A stretch of 7,887 nt of DNA from assembly GCA_017997825.1 (NCBI GenBank), contig JAGOEH010000145.1, positions 1 to 7,887 on the forward strand. Direction: 5' to 3'. Both the position numbers and the translations under genes were made by a program. This DNA comes from Candidatus Delongbacteria bacterium (GTDB lineage Bacteria > JAGOEH01). Shown piece by piece: positions 1 through 5,987 of the stretch. Below the pieces are notes generated by a model. That model did not search any database, was not told the origin of the DNA, and worked only from the letters and a program-made list of their open reading frames with translations. Within the stretch, counting starts at the first letter, position 1, and each line of letters begins with the position of its first letter.

Positions 1-812
1 TTGGAGATACCGAACCGGCTCCTGACCCGATCGGTGATCGGAATCAGGGTGTTGATATCCGCTGTGTTTCCAGGCCAGATTTCGCAACAGATCGGTCGTC
101 CCTGTCCATCGATCACCGCTCCCACGATCATCTGGTTCAGATCGCTCCGGTGATCTTTGCTGTATCCCTTCTGACCGATGCTTTCACCGCCTTCTCCATG
201 GAAGTAGATCGAGGTGGTATCAAAGAAGACCATTTCCAGTTCTGAGAAGAGGTCCGCTTTTCGACTGAATAGGCTTTCCTCGATCAGATCTTTTCTGCAT
301 CGTGGAGCCAATCCATTATCGGATGGTTCAAGTTCTTCACCCAGGAAAAGCATGGTTCGATAGAGATGATGGAGTGCCAGGTCATCGGTTCCTGTAATCC
401 GGTAATCATCGCACCATTGCTCAGCGGCCCGATCGGATCCGCAATCCATCAAACGATGAAGGACGGTCAGGAACACCGCCCGTTCAACATCATATTCGAA
501 CTTCCTGTCGATCAGTTGATTGGCGATGGCATCCTTGATTCCGAGTTCTTTCCACAGACGATCGAAGATCAGTCCGGGACCTATGCTTTTGGTGTTGGCT
601 GCCACTTGGCTTTGCTCGGTCAGAGCCATGATGGATTGAGATGAGAATCGGGAGAGTGACCGAATAATGTTCTCGATTTCCTGTTTGGATTGTAAAACAT
701 CCAGATTACCGAGAGTAGCGATGACCCGTTGGATCACTTTGTTCCCTTCCCGTCTGTTTTCCACGATTTGCAGGTATTGATACGAACCGGACTGTTTGAT
801 ACGAGCGAACAT
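1..812 (-). CDS. IS1634-family transposase, N-terminal 270 codons (runs off the window)
   Basis: This is a DDE transposase of the IS1634 group (IS4-like superfamily), the enzyme that cuts and rejoins the ends of its insertion sequence. The reading frame is open from an ATG at 812 to the window edge without a stop, so the C-terminus is missing. The start follows an AAGGAG box at 818-823 with five bases of spacing. The N-terminus (MFARIKQSGSYQYLQIVENR) is the usual IS1634 opening. Residues 104-130 carry the conserved stretch ending CGSDRAAE. The first catalytic Asp is D198 in FFDTTSIYF, and D252 in GNTAD is the likely second. The catalytic Glu would lie outside the window. Family membership rests on recalled motifs and is confident. 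The visible part has no frameshift, so the gene may be intact. Confidence 0.93.
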   Translation of the reverse strand, partial: MFARIKQSGSYQYLQIVENRREGNKVIQRVIATLGNLDVLQSKQEIENIIRSLSRFSSQSIMALTEQSQVAANTKSIGPGLIFDRLWKELGIKDAIANQLIDRKFEYDVERAVFLTVLHRLMDCGSDRAAEQWCDDYRITGTDDLALHHLYRTMLFLGEELEPSDNGLAPRCRKDLIEESLFSRKADLFSELEMVFFDTTSIYFHGEGGESIGQKGYSKDHRSDLNQMIVGAVIDGQGRPICCEIWPGNTADINTLIPITDRVRSRFGIS

Positions 813-824
813 GATCTCTCCTTT

Positions 825-960
825 TTGACACTATGAATATACACAAAAGTTATCCACTGTCAAGAGGAAAGATTGTGGATATTGGCACTACATTTTCACA
901 AAATTACTCGTTTTTCAGAAAATAAAGGAGCTATATCAATGACTTACGTAATTGACACTA
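825..960 (-). repeat. Three direct copies of TAGTGYCAA in the IS leader and end
   Basis: On the minus strand TAGTGTCAATTACG occurs at 947-960, TAGTGCCAATATCC at 877-890 and TAGTGTCAAAAAGG at 820-833. They share the core TAGTGYCAA (952-960, 882-890, 825-833). The core's TGTCAA is also present in inverted orientation as the -35 box at 858-863. The lowest copy sits on the predicted transcription start of the transposase gene. The repeats are directly visible. A role as transposase binding sites or an operator is inference. Confidence 0.5.
836..863 (-). promoter_or_regulatory. Sigma70-type promoter of the transposase gene
   Basis: On the minus strand a perfect -35 box TTGACA (858-863) is followed, after 16 bases, by a good -10 box TATATT (836-841). 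The predicted transcription start is near 829-830, leaving a short leader of about 17 bases that carries the ribosome binding site. The boxes match consensus well, but transcription itself is inferred. Confidence 0.6.
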
Positions 961-963
961 AAA

Positions 964-1173
964 TCAACTGTTCAACTTCAGTTTAACATAGGATCGCCTA
1001 AGTTTGTATTCAAACAGATCATGATTGGGTTTAATCAATCGAGCCAAGAGAATAATGTTGAAGATGATCAGAAAAGTCAAATATAAAAGCAAACAACTTA
1101 AGCCTATTGGTATCAATACATCAATCCATTCGTTGATCTTTGAGAAACCGAAAGATGATAATAGAAAAAGCAT
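964..1173 (-). CDS. Small membrane protein of unknown function (69 aa)
   Basis: This is a 69-residue protein with one long hydrophobic stretch at about residues 17-44. That would fit one long membrane helix or a tight helical hairpin. A basic C-terminal tail (RRSYVKLKLNS) probably faces the cytoplasm. The start is well supported: a perfect AAGGAGG box at 1181-1187 lies seven bases before the ATG. The gene begins 22 bases after the stop of the vWA gene, on the same strand, so the two are very likely co-transcribed. I recognise no family. The stop codon (964-966) is only about three bases from the presumed end of the insertion sequence, so the natural C-terminus may have been altered by the insertion. 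Confidence 0.7.
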   Translation of the reverse strand: MLFLLSSFGFSKINEWIDVLIPIGLSCLLLYLTFLIIFNIILLARLIKPNHDLFEYKLRRSYVKLKLNS

Positions 1174-1195
1174 CAGCTAACCTCCTTATAATCAA

Positions 1196-2446
1196 TTATA
1201 GAGAATTATCCTGCGAATCGTTTCGGTTGGATTCATCATCGTCAGGTTTACCATTGATGTTTGAAGAGAACCAATTTTTGAATAATTGTATTACTTTATC
1301 TTTATTTCTAAAAACATAGGCTATAGTAATCAAGGCCAAAACTATGACTATAATCCATACCAGTTTTTTCCAGGGTTTAGTTGAGGTGTCAGGAGATTCG
1401 GAGGAATTGCTATCATCCTCAATTGAGAAACTTGCGGTATTTGAAACAATCTGCCGTTGGTCCGTTTTCAGTACTGCTATGATATTACAGATATATAAGT
1501 TTATATCATCGATATCGGTTTTGATTGAATCGCATGGAATCAGCGCCTCAAAAGCTGACGAATCATTCGGAGGGGTGATATTGTGTTCCAGTTCTTTATG
1601 TATCCTGGAATCGGTTCCTTTTTTCATGATCTGGAGCTTAAACAATTCAATTGGGGTAGGGGGAGAAACAGACCAGGAAAAATGAATACTGTCTGATCGT
1701 TGATAGGAGCTGGAATCGATTGCTAAGATGATTTCGAAACTGTCAGCCGGGCTGGTCGTGCTGTCAAGTATATTTTTAAAATGAACCTGAAAAAACTCCG
1801 CTCTTAAAACCTCATGAGTCGAAATCTGTGATTGATTATAAGTGAATAGATACTGAATAGGAGAGATTTGATTACCTCGTTTGATGAATTCCTGTTCCAG
1901 CCAGGCCGTTCGAGATGTCAGGATATCATCTGTGTCTCTTTTCCCGTCGGTGATAATCAATAATCCAAAGTTTTTACCATTAGGCATAAAATCCGGCAGA
2001 TTGGATATTTTCCACCAGGCATAGTATTTTGCCAGTTCGGTATTGGTCGATTTGTCTCTGTAATCCAGCCGGTTATAGAGGTAACCATTGATGAATTCTT
2101 TAGCGCTGCTTTCCATTTCTCGAGTGTCATAATCCGGGGAAAGCCTGAAGTATGGTTCAGATTCTTTGATCGCTTCTCCATAGGGGTGAACATAAAGAAA
2201 CATTTTATCATTCCAAATTTTAACCAAGGTGTCCTGAGTCGAAAGATTCCATTTGGAAGAATCATAAATTCCATTAAATAAGAAGTTATCAATTAATATT
2301 TTGGCGTCCTCTAATTGCTGGGGAGTAAAGCTCTGTTTCATGGAACCGGAATTATCAAAAAGGATGATCAATCCATCTTTAGGCTGGGCTGAACTGAATG
2401 AGGCTATGATTAATAAACAGAAAATAAAATATTTTAACTGCTTCAT
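1196..2446 (-). CDS. Exported, membrane-anchored vWA-domain protein (416 aa)
   Basis: This is a von Willebrand factor type A protein, a fold that binds a divalent cation and usually a protein partner. Residues 1-20 form a signal peptide (basic start, hydrophobic core, SSA before QP). The vWA domain spans about 25-230. Its MIDAS site looks complete: D31-x-S33-x-S35 in LFDNSGSM, a Thr at T134 or T136, and D167 in LLIITDG. Residues about 235-345 look like a beta-rich Ig-like segment. A membrane helix at 362-379 is followed by a 37-residue acidic, Asn/Ser-rich cytoplasmic tail. The start at 2446 is chosen over an in-frame ATG at 2494 because an AAGGAG box (2452-2457) lies five bases upstream and the signal peptide begins there. 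The gene is AT-richer than the glycan genes. Partner and exact role are unknown. Confidence 0.85.
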   Translation of the reverse strand: MKQLKYFIFCLLIIASFSSAQPKDGLIILFDNSGSMKQSFTPQQLEDAKILIDNFLFNGIYDSSKWNLSTQDTLVKIWNDKMFLYVHPYGEAIKESEPYFRLSPDYDTREMESSAKEFINGYLYNRLDYRDKSTNTELAKYYAWWKISNLPDFMPNGKNFGLLIITDGKRDTDDILTSRTAWLEQEFIKRGNQISPIQYLFTYNQSQISTHEVLRAEFFQVHFKNILDSTTSPADSFEIILAIDSSSYQRSDSIHFSWSVSPPTPIELFKLQIMKKGTDSRIHKELEHNITPPNDSSAFEALIPCDSIKTDIDDINLYICNIIAVLKTDQRQIVSNTASFSIEDDSNSSESPDTSTKPWKKLVWIIVIVLALITIAYVFRNKDKVIQLFKNWFSSNINGKPDDDESNRNDSQDNSL

Positions 2447-2602
2447 TGTTACTCCTTTCACCATTCTGATTAATTCAGTAAAACCGGTTATCATTTCATT
2501 TTTTTATGATCAAGGAATTGATTAATGCTAATAAATTTTAGTTTTCTTACCCTTAAACATGATTGAAAATAATAGAATTGAGTTTGAAACAGCTTGAATA
2601 AG

Positions 2603-2630
2603 AATTTATAACAAATTTGAAAAAAGTCAA
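2603..2630 (-). promoter_or_regulatory. Possible promoter of the vWA operon
   Basis: On the minus strand TTGACT (2625-2630) is followed by TAAATT (2603-2608) after 16 bases. An overlapping TATAAA (2605-2610) sits at a poorer 14-base spacing. This would leave a leader of about 155 bases before the vWA start codon. The surrounding DNA is very AT-rich, so chance matches are easy. Support is weak, but this gap is where the operon's own promoter should lie. Confidence 0.3.
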
Positions 2631-2667
2631 GAATATTTTATGAGATAATATGAAATACAAATCAGAT

Positions 2668-2808
2668 TTACTGGCCGGAGAGGCTGCGACACAGAGTCAA
2701 GGCTTGCAATCCAGCTCCACTGATTTCCGGATAAAAGGCCCCGGTCAGCATGCCGATTCCCGATCGGGAAGGGTGGGGTAATAGCGTGGGGGTAGGGCTT
2801 TGATTCAT
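2668..2808 (-). pseudogene. N-terminal fragment of a GT4-type glycosyltransferase (46 codons)
   Basis: The minus-strand frame from an ATG at 2808 to a TAA at 2668-2670 encodes 46 residues. Residues 19-45 contain GMLTGAFYPEISGAGLQALT and continue with LCRSLSG. This matches the opening of GT4 glycosyltransferases, where a first beta strand is followed by a Pro-Glu-Ile-Ser-Gly-type loop and the first helix. A full enzyme has roughly 350-400 residues, so only the first tenth remains. It ends where the DNA turns AT-rich, which suggests a deletion or insertion junction and not a point mutation. No clear ribosome binding site precedes the ATG. A longer frame starting at 2821 covers the same DNA but gives no family-like sequence and is rejected. 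Confidence 0.6.
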
Positions 2809-2817
2809 AATAACCGT

Positions 2818-2956
2818 TCAAAGCAATTTGATACCTTTCTTACCGGCGAGAAGGGCAAATCCATAAAAAAAATTGCCGATCGGAGCGTTTGACCGTTTCA
2901 AATACGATTACGATCACTCCAGCCGTGATCAGGTATTTAACGATCTGATAGGCCAT
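2818..2956 (-). pseudogene. Remnant of a small membrane protein, DUF3147-like N-terminus
   Basis: From an ATG at 2956 the frame reads MAYQIVKYLITAGVIVIVFE and then TVKRSDR. This resembles the first transmembrane helix of DUF3147 membrane proteins, which typically continue from a KRS motif into a second helix. The frame reaches a run of eight T (plus-strand A run 2865-2872) and stops after 38 codons at 2840-2842. If one T is removed the frame continues with FFYGFALLAGKKGIKLL and stops at 2818-2820, ten bases before the GT4 stump. Neither version gives the expected second half, so this is a fragment whatever the homopolymer length. The family link is from memory of a short motif and is tentative. 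Confidence 0.35.
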
Positions 2957-3085
2957 AGATATTGTCCGTTGGTGCAACGGTGAAGCCAGCCAGTTAATCC
3001 GGTAATATGAACAATCCCTGATTCTGCGGCGGCGGTTGTTTCATCCGGTCGGTTGGATTCTGCTGAATGGATGGTTAAGATAGTT

Positions 3086-3816
3086 TTAGATTTGATATCG
3101 ATCATCCGTCTCATTCATCAGGTCAATCAATTCTCTGAATTCATGCAGAAAACGATCGATCGTCTCTTGATTCATGTTATCCTTGTAACGACCGATTTTT
3201 CCCACATTATACTCCCAGATTTTTTTATCGGGATTTGTTATCAGATTGGTGATAATGGGATCAATATCCGCCTCGATATGGAGATAGTCCCGGATGCGTT
3301 GAGCGGCTTGGTGGGGATTGAGGGCCAGTAGATTATAACTGACTTTCAGTACCTTGGGATGTCTCAGCCATTGTTTGGTATCAGCCTGGCAGTTTTTGTA
3401 AAAATCAAGGGCTTGCTCGATGGTCCAGATCTCATTGAATTTACGTTCGATATTCCTTTTTCGATCGGATTCACCGGCATCGAGCAGGGAAATGGCGGCG
3501 TCGCGCGGATCTCTATATGTTACTGAGGCTATGATCCTTCCGGTTCGCAGCAGGCTATCGATGGTTTTATTAAGATTGGTATGGGTTTTGATGATCAGGA
3601 TTTCCGATTCGGGGATAAGCTCAACCAACTCAAGAATTTCATTGTTTACCAACGGCATGAATGCCTTGTGATAGTTCGGCGGAAGGTATTTTTTACAGAT
3701 CGTTTCCCGGGAGTGACCGGCTCCCGGGAGTGACCGGCCGCAAGAAGCATACCATTGGCGATCTGGTAACAGAAGGTACTGGCTGACTTCGGCATCCCAT
3801 AGCTTAAATAGATCAT
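3086..3816 (-). pseudogene. Sulfotransferase gene broken by a 17-bp tandem duplication
   Basis: The intact form would be a cytoplasmic PAPS-dependent sulfotransferase that transfers sulfate to a sugar or other acceptor. Its ATG at 3816 overlaps the stop of the upstream fusion gene (ATGA). As sequenced, translation leaves the frame at a 17-bp duplication (3705-3738) and stops at 3646-3648 after 56 codons. Removing one copy gives one continuous frame of 237 residues ending at 3086. In that restored numbering GMPKSASTF (7-15) is the PAPS 5'-phosphosulfate loop with K10. KTH (71-73) resembles the Lys/His catalytic pair of sulfotransferases. YRDPRDAAIS (95-104) is the 3'-phosphate site, and GKIGRYKDN (200-208) resembles the C-terminal PAPS motif. 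The downstream part could still be read from an ATG at 3658, but it would lack the PAPS loop. No other damage is visible, so the lesion looks recent. Confidence 0.88.
3705..3738. repeat. Perfect 17-bp tandem duplication inside the sulfotransferase gene
   Basis: The plus-strand unit TCCCGGGAGTGACCGGC occurs at 3705-3721 and again, without mismatch or spacer, at 3722-3738. Flanking bases do not extend the identity. Seventeen is not a multiple of three, so two copies shift the frame while one copy keeps it open. The junction also creates an inverted repeat, CCCGGGAG (3706-3713) and CTCCCGGG (3721-3728), around a seven-base loop. Confidence 0.95.
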
Positions 3817-5987
3817 CGACGGCTCTTCCTGCTTTTTTCCATTTCAGGTTCTATGATAATGATATCATTGGGAATCGATTCGGCTTCAGGATCCAACGGG
3901 CGGTCAACCGTGATAAAAAGGGTGGAATAGGTTGGATTTTCCATACGGTAGAGCTTGGTTATTTTGACATTGCCATTCTGTCTGAATCGTAAGGTCTGTC
4001 CTGTTTTTATCGGAACGGGATCATTTTTATCAATCACTACGAAGAAGACCCGGGGATCGGTTTGGCTGAACCCGTTTTTCCAATTCTCATTATCGGAATA
4101 GGTCGATAGGCGGAGTGTTTTGGAGACGGATGGAATCCATTCCTCCGGATCCGGTGTAAACTTTACCTGGAATTGCTTCATATCGATTTCACGTTTGGCA
4201 TGCAGGTCATACCAACCATGGATTGCGGCATCCCGGGATGGATTGTTCCAATAGGCCTCGATCTGAGGTAGAATGTGGTCGTAATTGAGCCATTCTCCGG
4301 GTGTTTCCTCTCCGAATAGACCGCTGGCTCCCAAGGGAAATTGATGATCAATAGAAAGCCCTTCCCGGGCAGGATGAAGCATCTGCTGTTGAGGCACTTT
4401 TTGCTGATTGATGAATTTAAAATGAGTATACCCTTGAGCAACCAGATAATCCAGCATGGGTTTCTGTCCATTCTCGACCGAAATGAAACGAGGTTTATGG
4501 CTGAGATTGTCGGTGGATTGGAGGGCCATAAAATCATAGCCCTCGATGTCAATTTTTAGGTAGTAGGGAATGCCGTATTGTCGGAATATGGTTTCCAAGG
4601 GCACCATTTCCACCTCGATTTCATGATAGCGTCCCTCTCGGATTCCGATTTCCCGATCGAATGAACTCCATTCGCTCAGGTAATCGTTGACATAGAAGGT
4701 GAAACGCCCGTTTTGGGGACCGATCCCGAGATTGAGGATTTTAAGCCGTCCATTTTCAATCTGTTTTATGAATCGTTGGTGTTGTTCACCGGCAAGTACC
4801 GGATTGGCTTCGATGGCGATCACATCGAATCCCTTTTTTAGATAGAACTCGGTGTCTTGCCCGGTATGCATTCCCAGATCATAGATTAGCTTGGGATTCA
4901 TCGCGGCTGAAATGGTCATGGTTGCGGCTTGATTTTGTATTGCGGTGGAGGGTTCATTCATGGATCGACCGGATGAGTTTGATCGGCGGGGAGAAGAATC
5001 ATCATCTCTTCTTATGATAAGAGGTTCCAGATACTGTCGGGTAAATTCGGGTTTCTGCCGGTGGATATAATCCACATATTCAAGACTCAGGGGGAGCCGA
5101 TAATCCAGTCGGTAATCCAGATGATCGGTTTTCCATGTGTGCCGGTCCGAATCCCATGGAATATATCGGTTATTCATCGATTCCTTGAATGAGATGCTCT
5201 CTTTCCACCAGGTATAATGCAGGAACATCAGGTAATTGTATTCCTCATCGGACAATTTGGGTGGCGGAACCAGAGAATTCATCTCCCGACAGTAATGATT
5301 ATGGGATATACGGCTCAGATTGGCGGTATGCATGCGATGACCGGATAGCACAGCTGAGACGATGAATAGTGGGGTGTTTTCGGAAAAACAGTGCCACAGA
5401 TAGGCGTCTCCGGCATAATTGAACTGTTTTAACCGGTTGAAATCTACAGTATCAAGCAGTTCTTTTCGAAAAAAAACGGATTCCTGTTGAATATAGGGTA
5501 ATGCCCGATTGTTGTAGACCCCCTGACGGATCAGTTCGTTATCATAAATAACCGGCCAGATGTTTTGAACGATCAATCCCTGGGGATTGTAAAAGGTGGG
5601 GATTCCGGTCAGCCACTTCATCTGCGGGAGTTTTCCGAACAAATCAGTGATCAGGGAAAATGCCTGGGGCTGATAGAAGTCATCGGCATTCAGATAGGCG
5701 ACAATGTCTCCGCTGGCCTGTTTTAAGCCCTTGACCAGGGCGTCATACATCCCTTCATCGTGTTCTGAAATGAGCTTGATGGTCACTTGATCGCACAAAA
5801 CCGGACATTGTCGGGTTCGGATTTTATCCTGATACTGGTTGATGATATCCGGAGTCCGATCGGTAGAAGCCCCATCCACGATAATATGTTCTTTCTCGAA
5901 TGGTCCCTTCTGTAGCAGGATGCTTTCGATGGTATCGGAAATATAGGCTTCGGCGTTACGGCAGGGAGTGATGATTGAAATTTTCAT
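3813..5987 (-). CDS. GT2 glycosyltransferase fused to an FkbM-type methyltransferase (724 aa)
   Basis: This two-enzyme fusion probably adds a sugar and O-methylates the growing glycan in the cytoplasm. Residues 1-230 are a GT-A glycosyltransferase: ISIITPCRNAEAYI opens the fold, VDGAST (37-42) binds the nucleotide, and NADD (100-103) is the DxD-like metal site. QES (168-170) and GDAYLW (193-198) match the acceptor/catalytic region. A linker rich in Ser and Arg (about 328-360) leads to an FkbM methyltransferase at about 366-540. It has YDLGMHTGQD (369-378) as the SAM loop, EANP (393-396), and KIDIEGYD (478-485). Residues 541-716 form an extra C-terminal region ending in beta-strand-like sequence that I cannot assign. 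The start ATG overlaps the stop of the radical SAM gene by four bases, and the stop overlaps the sulfotransferase start, so translation is probably coupled. Acceptor and sugar are unknown. Confidence 0.9.
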   Translation of the reverse strand: MKISIITPCRNAEAYISDTIESILLQKGPFEKEHIIVDGASTDRTPDIINQYQDKIRTRQCPVLCDQVTIKLISEHDEGMYDALVKGLKQASGDIVAYLNADDFYQPQAFSLITDLFGKLPQMKWLTGIPTFYNPQGLIVQNIWPVIYDNELIRQGVYNNRALPYIQQESVFFRKELLDTVDFNRLKQFNYAGDAYLWHCFSENTPLFIVSAVLSGHRMHTANLSRISHNHYCREMNSLVPPPKLSDEEYNYLMFLHYTWWKESISFKESMNNRYIPWDSDRHTWKTDHLDYRLDYRLPLSLEYVDYIHRQKPEFTRQYLEPLIIRRDDDSSPRRSNSSGRSMNEPSTAIQNQAATMTISAAMNPKLIYDLGMHTGQDTEFYLKKGFDVIAIEANPVLAGEQHQRFIKQIENGRLKILNLGIGPQNGRFTFYVNDYLSEWSSFDREIGIREGRYHEIEVEMVPLETIFRQYGIPYYLKIDIEGYDFMALQSTDNLSHKPRFISVENGQKPMLDYLVAQGYTHFKFINQQKVPQQQMLHPAREGLSIDHQFPLGASGLFGEETPGEWLNYDHILPQIEAYWNNPSRDAAIHGWYDLHAKREIDMKQFQVKFTPDPEEWIPSVSKTLRLSTYSDNENWKNGFSQTDPRVFFVVIDKNDPVPIKTGQTLRFRQNGNVKITKLYRMENPTYSTLFITVDRPLDPEAESIPNDIIIIEPEMEKSRKSRR

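Larger units (their letters stand above)
1..960 (-). mobile_element. Insertion sequence of the IS1634 family, transposase-proximal part
   Basis: The element is defined by the transposase gene plus its leader. Only the end upstream of the transposase is in view; the other end and its inverted repeat lie beyond position 1. The outer boundary is tentatively set at 960, where the minus strand reads TAGTGTCAATTACG. The TAGTGYCAA core recurs inside the element, as expected of an end-associated binding sequence. The boundary is an inference, because neither the partner terminal repeat nor both target-site copies can be seen. Confidence 0.6.
2447..3085. other. 639-bp gap without an intact gene, holding gene remnants
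   Basis: The gap has two halves. From 2447 to about 2667 it is strongly AT-rich and holds only the vWA leader with a possible promoter. From about 2668 to 2956 it has the base composition of the glycan genes and carries two broken reading frames, annotated separately. From 2957 to 3085, just after the sulfotransferase stop, I see no convincing coding sequence, RNA gene or terminator hairpin. The composition break near 2668 coincides with the point where glycosyltransferase similarity stops. Confidence 0.6.

Noticed and set aside
366-644. 92-codon plus-strand open frame
   Set aside because: It lies antisense to the clearly conserved transposase frame and shows no family-like sequence.
939-986. 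Plus-strand mini-frame of 15 codons behind a good AAAGGAG box
   Set aside because: It is too short, crosses the presumed IS boundary, and its peptide shows nothing recognisable; the box is probably chance in AT-rich DNA.
1344-1685. 113-codon plus-strand open frame
   Set aside because: It is a shadow of the vWA gene, whose frame has a signal peptide, MIDAS motif and ribosome binding site.
2447-2494. Upstream in-frame start that would add 16 residues to the vWA protein
   Set aside because: The ATG at 2446 has an AAGGAG box at correct spacing and starts directly with a signal peptide.
2757-2770. Perfect 14-bp palindrome TTCCCGATCGGGAA
   Set aside because: It has no T run for a terminator, no promoter context, and lies within the GT4 remnant; probably incidental in a GATC-rich sequence.
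2627-2821. 64-codon minus-strand frame over the GT4 stump
   Set aside because: The overlapping frame from 2808 gives glycosyltransferase-like sequence; this one does not.
2929-3114. 61-codon minus-strand frame after the sulfotransferase
   Set aside because: It overlaps the sulfotransferase end in another frame, lacks a ribosome binding site and shows no domain-like pattern.
3053-3331. 92-codon plus-strand open frame
   Set aside because: It is antisense to the sulfotransferase, whose motifs define the real frame.
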